64,000 bases of DNA from Macrolepiota albuminosa. Taxonomy: Eukaryota > Basidiomycota > Agaricomycetes > Agaricales > Agaricaceae. A program made the translations under genes and the position numbers. This document shows, in pieces, positions 35,005 through 46,960 of this stretch. Location of the stretch: assembly GCA_027475525.1 (NCBI GenBank), contig JAMWFC010000005.1, positions 62,001 to 126,000 on the forward strand, in the 5' to 3' direction. The notes beneath the pieces were generated by a model. That model did not search any database. It was given only the letters and a program-made list of their open reading frames with translations, and was not told the DNA's origin. Within the stretch, counting starts at the first letter, position 1; each line of letters starts with the position of its first letter.

Positions 35005-36041
35005 TGATAGGACCCTATACAGGTTAGGCGCATCAACGGCAGGCTTGGCACCGGCTCCGGAAACCTTGCCGCACTCGTTCCGAACTTAGCGCACGCGTTC
35101 TACCTATTTTAAGCCATTTCTGACGGCCGCGCATGGCAAGAAGCAGATCCAATCAATGATAGCGCCGACGGCAGCAGGAATGACAACTGACAGATGGCAT
35201 CAGTCACTGACGACAGCGCTTAGCGAGAAGCTTGATGATCTATCAAAAACTGACGGACAGCTTGGCGTTTGACCTTGGCATCTGACACCGCTTACCGTCT
35301 CGATTTGGCGCCCAATCTATCAAAAACTGACGGACAGCTTGGCGTTTGACCTTGGCATCTGACACCGCTTACCGTCTCGATTTGGCGCCCAACGTCGCTT
35401 AGGGGTTCTGACAGACAGAAGGGTGATGGATTGATGGTTTAGCACCGCGATCTGCCGCCTGGTGGCACCAAGGGTCCTCAAAGGACGGTAGGGATCGGAA
35501 ACCGTTGGAGCTACCCCTATGAAATTTTCCAGTTTACCGCACTTTGGCGATGGTTGGTCACTGGCGACGGTGAACTCCTTGTAGTATATATATTACTTAC
35601 CGACTTGTACATAGAGGATCATCATATCAGACGAATAGACCAGAGTTTCCCCCACTTACTTCAGTCTCACTTACGCTCAAGAGCTCATTCACGCTACGGT
35701 CGGCAACGTCAAAACTCATCGGCAGTTGCAGACGCTCGCCAACTTTCGACACATTCGCGCCTTGCAACTACGGCAGGCATTATCGACGCTTAGAACTTCG
35801 CTAAGCTTATCGTGCTCTTGCCGCTCACCTTTGCCGTGTTAACTTACCGCTTCTTCCTAGGCGCTTTACCTTAGCGCTTACACTTGCCGACACCCGTTAC
35901 CGACTTTTCACCTTTTTCACCGACGCGTTCTCTGGGACCTGCCCGGGACTCCTCAAATTACTTTTAGCGCGCCCAACGCACACTCTTGGTACGGTAACAC
36001 AATTGTTACATTTGTTACTGACCAAACTTTGGGCGTCATCA
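35005..36041 (+). repeat. Family C 3' LTR with 77-bp internal duplication
   Basis: 1,037 bp against 960 bp for the 5' LTR. The difference is exactly one 77-bp tandem duplication: the unit starting ATCTATCAAAAACTGACGG at 35238 is repeated at 35315. Otherwise the two LTRs are about 99% identical by eye. Confidence 0.93.
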
Positions 36042-36601
36042 ACGGTATAGGGCTCCTCAGGGTGATGGGTCGGCTTCGTGATCTCTAAGCACCTAGCAAT
36101 CCTGGTCCATAGCAACATTGAGATGCCCTGCTGGAATAAGCGGCACTCCTCATTAACATATAGTTTACTGTTCTGGATTAACCACCTGGCAACCTTCTGG
36201 AATTCCCAGTAGTAAGTTGAGAAAGTGCCAAGAGAGTAAGTACCACTATCAAAAGAATCCTGGCCTAGCTTTTGGAGTTTGTTTACCATGTATTGTGTAG
36301 ATTCTTTGGTGCCAGGATACAATTCAATGATTGCCTTTTTTCAGTCCTTGTAGGAAGCACCTTGTGCTGGAGATGCGCCAGGTGCAGCAAACTCAGGAAG
36401 TCCAGTCTGGGTTTCAGCCGTATTGTATGAGACATATCTTGCTGCGTATTCTTTCATTTGGGTGTGGTCGGTAACACCACAGTCCCTAAACAAGTATTCA
36501 AGTTCCTTAAAGTATTGAGAGAGTTCCCGTAGTTTGGACTCATCTCATTTTGGCGCAGAGAAGTGGTTGTGCAGTGGCATACACTGAGGAATTGGTTCCA
36601 T
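36042..36601 (-). pseudogene. Decayed gypsy (family C-like) gag, N-terminal part
   Basis: From ATG 36601 on the minus strand, frames read like intact family C gag: LRELSQYFKELEYLFRDC, KEYAARYVSYNTAET, KVARWLIQNSKLYVNEECRL and HHPEEPYTV. They are broken by stops. The sequence ends at the insertion point of the intact element; the rest of the gene is at 23600-24440. Confidence 0.85.
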
Positions 36602-36993
36602 GGTGACTGCCTTGCTGTGCAGAGTCGGTAGAAGTGGTGATGGAGTTCTAGGCGGTGGCGAAGGGGTATGGGAAAGGACTAGGCAGGAAAGTGGGGGTTA
36701 AGGGAGTAGGCAGTGTGAAGTTTTGAAAGTCTGGAAGAGGCGACACTAAGGGGTCGTTGCTAGGGTTGAAGTTGAAAGCAAGTGGTAAGAGATCAGGAAA
36801 ATTGTCTACAGAGGCGTTCTGTAGTTCCTGTGCTAGGTTAAGTCCTGGCAAAGCTCCAGGAAGTTGTGGGGCTGATGAGGAAGGTCGGAAAGGGGTAATG
36901 TATTCTGCCGACTGCTGTTGCAGGCAGCATTGGTGCTGGAGATGTGTTTCTGGCAGAATTCTGCCCTAAAGACCCTCGTGGTGGGCTCCAATT
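36602..36993 (-). other. Leader of the decayed family C-like element
   Basis: Corresponds to the gag leader of the intact element and contains the primer-binding site next to the LTR (reverse complement of TGGAGCCCACC at 36980-36990). No gene. Confidence 0.6.
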
Positions 36994-37961
36994 TGATGAT
37001 GCCCAAAAGTAGATCAGTAGCAGATACGGTTTATGGCTACTGACCTGTGTATTAATGCGTTGGGCACGCTAAGATTGAGGGAGTCCCAGGCAGTTCCCAG
37101 AGAACAAGTCAGAAAAAGAGTTAAACAGCAGGATTTGGTGGAAGTCGGTAACAATAGTTGGCAAGGAAATGCGGTAAGGAAGGTGCACCAATGACAAAGT
37201 GCACCTAAAAAGGTAGGAAGATGAACATAGTTAAATGCGGCAAGGGGACATGGGAAGGAAACTAGAGGCTTAGCAACGACTAAGCTGCATGTTGCCTGCC
37301 GTAGATGCGAGGTGTGTAAGTTTTGTAGATGTACTGTGGCAAGCAGGCTAAGAGGGTTCAGACAATTGGCAACCAAGGACTTAGTCAGCTCAAAAGAAAT
37401 CTCAACCATAAGGTGAACTGAGCAAGGTGAATGGGGTATTCTGTTCTGTGTTTTTAACTATTGACAAGTGGTAAGTATTTATAGTAAGTTTGAAGTTCCC
37501 CATTGCTAAGCGACTGGACATTGCCAAGGCAGGGTGGAATGGTAAAAATGTAAGTAAATGCCATGAATTAAAATAAATAAGAGGAAATTGCGAGTTAGCT
37601 GTCCGTTTTGTCTGTCTCAAGGTTGCCAAGCGCTATCATGTGCTTATGGTGAAACAGCAGTCCCGCCGTCACAAGTTATTGCATTATCCCTAATTTATAA
37701 GCGCTGTCACCAGCTAGCTAGGCCATGTGCTGATTAATTAGTGCCACCTGTCAAGATCTCACCGACAGCATGATGACAGCTGCCATTCCAGCTGCCACCA
37801 GTGCTATCACTGATCGGCCTTGGTGGTTGCCGTACATGTCCATCGGGAATGGCTCAGACAGGATAAATCGCATGTGCCAAGTTTGGCACAAGTGCGGCAA
37901 GGTGTCCAGAGCTGATGCTGAGCCTGCTGTTGATGCACCTACCCTGTATGGGGTCCTATCA
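36994..37961 (-). repeat. 5' LTR of the decayed family C-like element
   Basis: 968 bp on the minus strand, beginning TGATAGGACCCCATACAGGG (reverse complement ending at 37961) and ending GGGCATCATCA next to the primer site at 36994. It is related to the intact LTR, with many CpG sites changed to TG or CA. Confidence 0.85.
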
Positions 37962-40111
37962 CCATTGCCTCATCATCATGGCTAACCACCCCAGCCTCTC
38001 AGGCTTCCTCAGAATTGCTGGCTGCAGTCAGTGAGCCTTTGGCAGGACTGTTTCTGGGTTAGCAGGAAACCACATCGTCTTGGGCCCCACCTATGGGGTC
38101 CAAATCTGTTACTGTGGTGCCATGAGCACCTGTTCATAACATCCCTTGCACTTTGCCTGGGAGGAGAATTCTGGCATGAAATGTGCCTGCCCCTCCAGTG
38201 GCTCAGCCACCATCTAAACCATCTGCCCCGGCCAAGTCAGGGCCTTTATGTCAACATTGCAGCTGCAAGCTGCCTCTCGATGTCTTTAAACTGGAGGTGA
38301 TAGAGTTCCCTGCTGGCATTCCTGCACATGCCAGGAAAGTTTTGATGTTATTTTTGTTACTTGTAACCGTGCCAGCACTGCAGGCACACAATCCTGTGGT
38401 CATATTGACCACTGACCCTCGCTTCCCAGAGCAATATGATGGTCTGGTGGCAACCTCAAGAAACCCACCCATGCCTGGAAAAGGCAAAGCTCCAGTTGTG
38501 TCCTTGTCTGATGAGAGTGACTACAGAGAGTTGAGCTCAGAGCATGAGAAGAAGGAAGAGGAAGGGGAATTAGCAGCAGACCAATTTCAACGAGTATTGT
38601 GCAATAAGTGCATTGCAAAGAAAAAGGCAAATTGCGCCAAGGAGTTGCAGGCCCTGAAATATAGGGCTGAGAATGAGTTTTTAGGGCAGATTCCTGATAG
38701 ACTGGGGGTGAAGGTGTGGGGGCTGCTTGACATTGAGTGGATGAACTCGTGCTTTAGGGGAGCACTCAGCCATTGCACATATTATTCATATCATTCAAAT
38801 ACCGTGCTGTTGGGAGCTGACACCAATCAGACAGCAGCTTATGAGTTTGCCTCTGGGCACTGTGCAGGCATACCTGCCACTGTTATCTACAAGTTCTCCC
38901 CTTGCAGTCTTCCCTGCACCCCATTAGAGCTTGACTAGCTCTATAAATACTACTCAAACCTGCATGCCCCTTGACGTGACAGAATAACCATGTATTTGCT
39001 CATCACAGAGCTCCAGATGTTTGTACAGTGAACAGACAAGTCTCTGCATGATCACACAATGAGGCTCCTGATGAGGGATCCTTGCTCGTCAGCCCAATGC
39101 AAGGGGCTGACGACCTTGCACTCGTACAGTGCCAACACATTCTGGGGCACTTTCTGCACATGAAAGAAGATGGTTCTACCATGCTGTGCATAATGCATGC
39201 TCAAAACCCAGCCATGCCATTTGACCTGGATCAGCTAGCGCAGTATGTGCTGGTCTTTGGTTGTCCTGAGCTGGAGAATACATATCAGGGCATTGTGGTT
39301 GATCATGCATACCGCATGCACTGGCAAACCCTCTTCAGGTTTGCATTATGCTGAGCTCTTTGCGCTAACAGCCTAGCCAAGCCTGTGATGGTGCAGTGCA
39401 TGACCCTTGTCTTGGCCTGCCTGAGTCTTTATTGTGGCAATTGCCTCGTATGATGCCATGTTTCCCAACCAGCTGTTTGAGCCCCAGAAAGGGCCACAGC
39501 TGGAACTTCACCCAGTTCACATGCCTGATGACTTCACACAGAACTTCTCTGATGACAACATATTATGTGTTTTGTTACACAACTGGATACCACCCAACTG
39601 GGTGGACCATGCATATACATATGGAGTGGTCTTCCTGGAACAGCAGTTCCATGCCCCAATGATGTCTATGGACATCTTCCAACAAATTGACAATGAGCAC
39701 ATGGAGCACTTGAATGAATACGGAACTCCTTCTGCAATCCCACAATGGGATGGATGGCAGGAGATGACTGAAGACAACCATTATTGTCTAATGTTCAAGC
39801 ATGACAAAGAAAGTTGTCTCCCCAAAAACCCAGAAGCCAATGGCCTCTATTACCTTATCGGCATGGACCCAAATCAGGTCAATCTCCTAAAATGCATGGC
39901 AGCACATGGTACGCTACCCCCCATTGCTTCAGCAATTAATGTTGCACTAACTGAACCTATAGTGGTAGACATGCCTGCAGTTGAGGGGCCCATAACCCCA
40001 CCAAGGACGGAATTGGTGCCTTCCCCTCCTGCAATTAATGTTGCAATGGAGGAGGAGTCAATAGTGACAGAGATGGATGCGGTCATGGGAGCATTGTCAG
40101 ACGGGTCATAG
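37962..40111 (+). pseudogene. Decayed family B third ORF (C-terminal two thirds)
   Basis: Aligns collinearly by eye with the intact ORF at 58380-61313 from about residue 245 onward: LEVIEFPAGIPA, PEQYDGLVATSR, NSCFRGALSHCTYYSY, DLDQLAQYVLVFG, EWVDHAYTYGVVFLEQQFH and GLYYLIGMDPN. Several stops and frame changes occur (for example near 38938, 39028 and 39350). Differences are dominated by Arg codons (CGN) becoming Cys, Trp, His or Gln, that is CpG to TpG or CpA. It shows that the third ORF is an old, inherited part of family B. Confidence 0.88.
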
Positions 40112-40476
40112 ACCCATGTTTTATTTAGGTAACTCTGAGTAAAGTACTCAACCTGTTTAGGCTGACACGCACTCCAGAGTAGCGTGTATATACAGCAGAC
40201 TCATGGGAGGAGTCAACCTTTTGTTCATCAACCTTTTATTATTTTTTTGCTCTTGATTTTAATCTATTGTTTTTGGCTGCTTGCGTCGTCTGCACACTTG
40301 CACACTAAGAGACTGCAAGATTCAGTGTTTCTGAAAGACACAACTACTTTGCACATGACACTAACATCCTGCAGCGAGGTGATGTGTGTCTTCGACTAAT
40401 GTTTGCACTACCATGCATACTCCTGTTTACTTCAACTCCTCTCCTAAGACCAAGTATTCAGTCTCATTGGGGGGTA
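40112..40476 (+). other. 3' untranslated region of the decayed family B element
   Basis: Matches the segment between the third ORF and the 3' LTR of the young copy. It has one GCACTACC(A/G)TGCAT unit where the young copy has three, and a purine tract ATTGGGGGGTA just before the LTR. Confidence 0.6.
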
Positions 40477-40650
40477 TGTAACGGAGCGTCACACTTGTTA
40501 CTAGCATCAACAATGCTATAGGCATCCAGTAGAGTATTATGTAAGATAACATCTTGTATTCACTCTAGTTCTAGTCAATCCAATACTGCGGTCTGATTCA
40601 GCACTATGTGATACACACAAGATCATTCTAGCTCATAACCAACAGTTATA
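40477..40650 (+). repeat. 3' LTR of the decayed family B element
   Basis: 174 bp, starts TGTAACGGAG and ends AACAGTTATA, against GGTTACA in the young copy. The order of motifs TAGAGTATTA, AAGATAACATCTTG and GCGGTCTGAT is shared with the LTR at 50668. Confidence 0.85.
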
Positions 40651-41275
40651 TGGGTGCCCCCTCTCTCAGACAGATGGATAGCTTGCTTGCTTTATTTCTC
40701 AACATTTTTAGTTTAATACAGGACATTTAATTACATTACTTACAGTTCACTGTCCCTTGATGACCCTTAGCCCCTTAGTGGTGAAGAACTTGTTTCTTAC
40801 TATAAATACTTACCATTGTCACCAGTTACTCCAGTTTACACCCCTCAGTTTACCCTACAGTTCAGATTCCTTTTGAGCTGACTAAGTTCATAGTCGCCAA
40901 TTGTCTGAACACTCTTAGCCTGCTTGCTGCAGTTACACTTATAGAACCTATGCATCTTGCACCTATGGCGGGCATCATGCAGCTTAGTTGTTGCTAAGCC
41001 TCTAGTTTCCTTCCCATGCCCCCTTGCTGCATTTACACGTACCTATCTCCCTACTCCTTTTTAGGTGCACTTTGTTGTTGATGCACCCTCCTTACTGCAC
41101 ATCCTTGCCAATTATTGATACCAACTTTCACCAAATCTTGCCATACAACTCATTTTCTGACTTGTTCTCTAGGAACTGCCTGGGACTCCCTCAATTTTAG
41201 CGCACCCAACGCATTCTTATACAGGTCAGTAGCCATAAACTGTATCTGCTACTGATCTACTTTTGGGCATCATCA
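40651..41275 (+). repeat. Truncated family C-like LTR (plus)
   Basis: Shares long stretches with the LTR at 36994-37961: ACTATAAATACTTACCA, AGCCTCTAGTTTCCTTCCCA, and the end ACTTTTGGGCATCATCA. The 5' third is missing. CpG-poor. Confidence 0.8.
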
Positions 41276-44200
41276 CCACCCCCTTTGCCTGTCTCATGCA
41301 GGAAGAGATCCCCACATTTCAGTTGCACACCTCACCATCTCTTCCAGAAAAACACTTATGAGTGGATGCTATCTCCCCAGAGAAGAAGACTGAGGAGCAG
41401 ATCTTATAAGAAGTAGTTCCCGCAGAATACCATGAATTTGCTGACTGTCAGGTTCTGCTGATGACAAGGGCCTCTGGGGACAAGTGGGTCCTTACTAAGT
41501 GGACTCAAAGTCTATGGAGCATCTCTAAGCAATGGAGGTTGAGTTCCAGGGTTTTGGCTGGGGTGCAAGGGTGCTCCAAGAAGTGCACAGAGCACCAGAG
41601 TTTGGGGGTAGGGTTGGGCAGGATCCTGGGCTAAGTCTGGAATATGGAGAAGGCAGAAGACAGAGCCTGTTAGGGTGGAGGGACAGCAGGAGGTGATCAG
41701 AGGAAGAGACTAAGACTGGAAAACTGAGATTGAGACCAGAAGAATGAGAGGAGATCAAAGTGAGACTTAGAAGACCAGGAGATTTGAGAGAATAAGAAAA
41801 TAGATTGAAAAGATGGTACAAGACAGACAAGAGAGTATTGAGGCAGAAGTTATAGCAATATCAAGACTACCCTTAACAATTTACTGGCTACCAGCTATAT
41901 ACCTGCAGCGGCTAAGGTCCATGGCATTCAGGTGAGTTTCAGGTTTGGGCTCCATGTTATTGATCCTGTGCGCTGCATTGTCTGGGTGTGAGTCCTGTGT
42001 GGCATATTGTCTGAGTATGGCTATGGCACTGGGAGATCAGTTGAGGCCCATGGGCGGCCATAGGGTGAGGCCAGTCAGAGCCCATGGGTGGGCATAGAGT
42101 TGAATGCTGGAGGTGATTGGTGGGGCCTGGAGCTTGGGGGCGGTTAGATGACAAGGTGGGGTGTCGGAGCTTACGTGGTGTGTCAGGTTGGTGTGTCAGG
42201 TTTTGCAAAATATGCCAGGGTAACGGGTTGTGACACTGACATGTTCTCTGGAGGAGATGCCAAGGAGATCCTCCCTCACCATCCTTACAACCATATAATT
42301 GACCTTGAGGAAGGGGCCTCCCCACCTTTTGGCAAAGTATAAAACATGTTGAAAGTCAAACTACATGCCCTCAAGGACTACCTCAACAAAATGCTTGAAA
42401 AAGAATTTATCTGCCTCTCAGCTTCTGCTGCTGGAGCCCCAGTTCTATTCCCCAAGAAAAAGGATAGTTTGCTCTGACTTATGTTGACTACTGAGGACTC
42501 AACAAGATCACCAAGAAGAACCGATACCCACTCCCACTCATTGGTGATCTGGTCGACCAACTCTGCAATGCCAAGGTTTACACAAAGATTGACTTCTGCT
42601 CCGGCTACAATAACATCTGCATCATCCCAGGATACAAGTGGAAAACCACGTTCCATATGTGGTATGGTCTGTTTGAGTACCTTGTAATGCCCTTCAAAAT
42701 GACTAACTTCTCTGCCATGTTCCAATATTTCATGAATGACATCTTCCACAACATAAGCAACATCTTTGTCATTGTTTCTCTGGACAACATCCTCATTTAC
42801 TCCGACTCAAAGAAGGATCACCAGAAGCATGTTTGGCAAGTCATTGAACACTTCTGGGAGCACAACCTCCATGCCAAGCCCAAGAAATGCTTGTTTCACA
42901 CTAAAGAGGTTGAGTATCTTGGCATTATAGTATCCCCAAATGGTGTTTGCATGGACCCTTATAAGGTCAAGGCCATTGTCAACTGGCTGCAGCCCCAGAA
43001 CATTAAGGAAGTACAGTCTTTCCTGGGTTTTGCTAACTTCTACCAGAGGTTTATAGACAACTACTTCAATATCACAAAACTCCTCGACTGGCTCACATGC
43101 AAGGATGCCATGTGGAACTGGGACAGTAAGTGCCAGAGCATCTTTAACTTGCTCAAGGAGGCTTTTACAGTTGTCTCCATACTCCCACACTACGACCCTG
43201 CCCTCCCAATTATCCTGGAATGCAATGCCTCCAACTATGCTATTGCCAGGATTCTCTCACAAATGGGACTCAACAGCAGAAAGCCCTGGCCAGTTGCCTT
43301 CTATACTCAGTCCATGATTGATGCTGAGCTCAACTACAACATTTATAATAAGGAACTCCTTGCCATTGACAAAGCCTTCAAGCAATGGTGAGCCTACCAC
43401 AAAGGGGCCTGACACCAGATTCAGGTCTACTCAGATCACTACAACCTGCAGTACTTGACCACAACCAAGCAACTGAGTTGACATCAGGCCTGGTGGTCCA
43501 AGATCTTCTCAGAATATGACTTCACGATCCAGTACTGCTCTGGACAACTCGAAGCTAAACCTGACGCACTTATCTGACACCCCAATGTCTACTCCAAGAA
43601 GTCATGCAAGGCAGAATGCAATGCATTCAATCATCACATGGTGATCCCTCTCAAATATCTGAATGCCGTACTGATTCTAAACAACAAAGGAACCCTGAGC
43701 CAGATCTGCTGCACCCTCCAAGACAAGTACTTTACCAATCATGACCCCTGCAACCCCCTCAATGGAATCAACCTGAATCCTGCCTTCTCCCTATCTCCCG
43801 ACAAAAAGCTCCTCCTCCAGAATGGCTGCATCTATGTCCTGGATCACGCCTGACTTTGATATGATGTCCTTTGCCAGCACCATAACCACAAGCTCCAGGG
43901 ACACCCCAGGACATGTAAGATCCTCCAGCTCATCTCTCAAACTTCATTCTGGCCAGGATTGAAGAAGGATGTGACCCGCTATGTTTGATCATTGCCTCCA
44001 GGCCAAGGTTCCCTGACACTGGCTCTACAGACTACTGAAACCCCTGCTGGTTGAACAATGCCTCTGGTCCTCCATATCTATGGATCACATTGTCGAACTT
44101 CCAGAATCTGAAGGGTTTGATGCCATTCTTGTTGTTGTGTGTAGGCTAACCAAGCAGGGCATTGTCCTACTCTGTTACACCATGGACACTGTCCTGGACT

Positions 44201-45165
44201 TTGCCTAGCTATTCCTTGACTATGTCTTTGCCAAACATGGACTCTCAGACAACATATTTTCTGACCATGCAAGCTTTGGATCTCCCTGTATAAGGCCCTT
44301 GAAGTAAAAACTAACCTCTCCACCACCTACCACCAAGAGACCAACAGCCAAACCAAAAGAGTCAAACAATCCCTCAAGCAGTACCTCCAGCTATATGTAA
44401 ACTACTTACAGGATGACTGGCACACCAAGCTCCCCCTGGCTGAGTTCACCTACAACAACACGCTGTACTCTGCCACCAGAGTATTGCCCTTCTTTGCCAA
44501 CAAGGGGTACTACCCTTGACTGATCCTCTTACTCTGGGACATCCTGTTACATGCTGCCCACAAAGTCACCCAGGATCTCTGGTTCCTTTACAAGTTCCTT
44601 TGGGAAGAGATCAATGTTGCAAACCAGGCCTATGTGAAACATGCCAATCAAAAATGGGAAGACACCCTGAGCTGGACCTCCAGGACAAAGGTCTGGTTAG
44701 ATCAATGCCACCTCTGCACCTATTGGCCCTCCGCAAAACTTGATCACAAGTGCCTCAGCCCATTCAACATTTTGAAGAAAGTCTCATCCCACACCTACAA
44801 GATTGAACTCCCCCTGGGACTCAAAGGTTTGCATCTGGTCTTTCATGTCTGCCTCCTATAGCAACACCTGGACCCATTTCCCAAACAATGCCCTGAACCC
44901 CCTCCTCTAGTTGAGGTTGAGGACAAATACCACTATAAAGTTGAGGACATTCTTAACTCCTGGGACATCCATGGATGACCCCACTTCCTTGTACAATGGA
45001 AGGGATATGGCCCAGAAGACAACACTTGGGAGCCATGCCACAACCTTGAAGGGGCCCTTGACAAGCTCTGGGACTTCAAACAACACCCAGGAAACACTCC
45101 CCCCAGGCACAGGACCTACAGACAGCAGTAGTGAGTATAACTCCCACCTCTGGGCTCAATAGGAA
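41276..45165 (+). pseudogene. Decayed chromovirus pol (probably family A)
   Basis: After removing the solo LTR at 41446-42235, a degenerate pol can be followed: PPFGK, KKNRYPLPLIGDLVDQL, the RT core with SLDNILIYSDSKKDH (decayed YxDD), EYLGIIVSPNGV, FLGFANFYQRFI, RNase H with ELLAIDKAF, integrase pieces, and finally a chromodomain ([11 protein letters not shown]...[17 protein letters not shown]) at 44920-45060. At least a dozen stops are present. The chromodomain identifies a chromovirus, whose integrase targets heterochromatin. The assignment to family A rests on the LTR at 48326 downstream. Confidence 0.87.
41446..42235 (-). repeat. Solo LTR of family A with target duplication
   Basis: 790 bp, TGTCAGGTTCTGC...GGGTTGTGACA, flanked by CTGAC at 41441-41445 and 42236-42240. 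The ends match the minus LTR at 48619-49356. It splits the chromovirus pol frame, whose two sides join sensibly when it is ignored. Confidence 0.88.
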
Positions 45166-45434
45166 TCCAACTTCCACGTATACTTCCTATTCTTTCTATT
45201 TTTTCCTACTTTACTTCTTTGTTTTTGATACTTCAAAAACCTGGAAATTGTCCTCTCTATGATGGAACCCAGGAAAGCCTCTTAGTTTATGATTTGTTTT
45301 CCTTACACTACTTATGTAGACTCCCAGGTCCCCATGGGCAGGTCCCCATGGGCAAGTATATACACTCTATTACTCTACAATATGATACACAATATAGGGC
45401 AATGATGTTAAGAAAAGAGAACAAGAAAATCAAC
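45166..45434. other. Between chromovirus pol and the antisense ORF relic
   Basis: T-rich (TTTCTATTTTTTCC) with a 16-bp direct repeat AGGTCCCCATGGGCA at about 45327-45355. Probably the convergent 3' ends of the two genes. Confidence 0.4.
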
Positions 45435-46960
45435 TACTGCGGAGCCTCTGGTTCCTCCTCCTCTCCCTCCCCTCCCATGGCCACCCCTGGGGCCTCTCCC
45501 CCTCCACCCCTTCCAAAGCATGCTCTTGCGATGCCTCCTCCAGTAATTGGTCCCAGCAGCTCATCCTCATCCAGGACCCTCTCAAACCAGGTTTCCAGCG
45601 CTGGGACGTTCTTCTACTAATGCACCAAAACCAACCTTCCCAGTAGATCCATACTGCACTCCATCCTGGGAGTTGTCAGTTTGGGCCGTTGCCCTCCCTG
45701 CAGCAAGGTAAGCACCGCAGCTGCCCCATCTAGGAGCAGACAATGCTCCCAGGCCCAACCTGGAGATGTCAGCACAGGAACCTCCAGGGAACATGAACAC
45801 TCACTCAAGGTGGCCATCTGAGTGATGACCATGTCCTGCAGACTCTGGAGAGCCAGCTTCAGGTGACCTGTCTCCTACTCCAGCCATGCCCATAGGGCAT
45901 CCCCTTCCATCTCCAACCTCTCCTGGGCAACCTGCTCTGCCTCCAACTCCCAGAGCGCCACCCCTGACCCTTCTCAATCCACCTCCATGTTGCCTCTTCC
46001 TACCTTGTGCCCTCCTCGCTATAGGCCAGGGATGCCTGAACACTCTGGAAGAATGCTGCCATCACCTGGTGCTGATTGGTGACTTCCCTCTACTCCTGCT
46101 CAGCCCACTCCAGACACTCCTGGAGAGCCCCCACATCAACCCCCAGTGGCCATCCCGATAAGAAGGAGAATACTGCCAGGAATAGGCAAATGGGAAAGGG
46201 CAGAGATGGGGTCCCTGGAAGCAGGCATGCTCTTTTGAAAGGCCCAGGGAAAGGGCTGGGCAACACTCACTGCTTTCTCTTATTTGGATGCCTGCCACAA
46301 CCCTCTCTGTTGACCCCAGCCCAAGATCCCTGATGCATGATCAGGACTACAGGCCAACTCTGGCCCCCCACCCAAACCACCACCCCTTCCTCCAAACCCT
46401 CCCTGGAAGGAGCCCCACTAACCAGTGCATCTCCTATGAGAACTCCTCTAGTCCCCCCTTGATGACCCTCCCTCTAGCTCCACGACCCAATCACTCTCCT
46501 CCATCCCCATCCTCCAGGTCACCCATGCCAGAGGCCACTCCTGCTCATGTGCCACACAATGTGCCCTCCACAAGCCAATATCAAACACCACTTGTGATTC
46601 AGGCAACATGCCTCACAGACTGAGGAGTCCCTCTGAGATGTGGAGCTTGGGGGCACAAAGAGGCATGGCACCACCCAGTGGGTGCAGTGTACACACTAGA
46701 GCTGGTGTCAGCAGTAATCCCAAAGTACAAATACACTTACCAGTCTATTGCTTACACACCACTTGTGTGTAGGCAGGCTCTGGGGCCTCTCCAGGGCATG
46801 CTCAGACATGGCCTGAGTCATGCCTGCCAATGAAACACGTAAGTTCTCAGGGACCACCAAGATGGTCCCAGATGCCATCCTGGACTGACAAAATTGACAG
46901 GCAACAAACTGAGGACATGGGGACAAATGGGGACAAGATTATACTGTCATCTGAGTGATG
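45435..46960 (-). pseudogene. Relic of an antisense accessory gene in the old family A chromovirus
   Basis: On the minus strand, helix-like pieces can be read: LQECLEWAEQE, VTNQHQVMAAFFQSVQAS, LALQSLQDMVITQMATL followed by a GTGAGTG donor, and an end rich in Gly/Glu (GGEGEEEEPEAPQ) with a stop near 45435. Cys pairs (CEACCLNHKWC; ACQFCQSR) lie towards its 5' part. Position, strand, exon-like structure and a Cys-pair region parallel the intact antisense gene of family C. It is heavily decayed, and homology between the two is not established. Confidence 0.42.

Larger units (their letters stand above)
24441..36041 (+). mobile_element. Complete Ty3/gypsy retrotransposon, family C, with antisense accessory gene
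   Basis: LTRs at 24441-25400 (960 bp) and 35005-36041 (1,037 bp, including a 77-bp duplication), TGATAGG...GTCATCA ends, and a short target duplication ACGG. Order: LTR, PBS, gag-protease, pol (RT, RNase H, integrase), antisense gene, purine tract, LTR. The LTRs differ at about seven noted positions, six of them CpG-type transitions. Pol shows three apparent frame breaks of different origin: a -1 shift from gag, and two 77-bp duplications that look like assembly joins. Confidence 0.94.
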
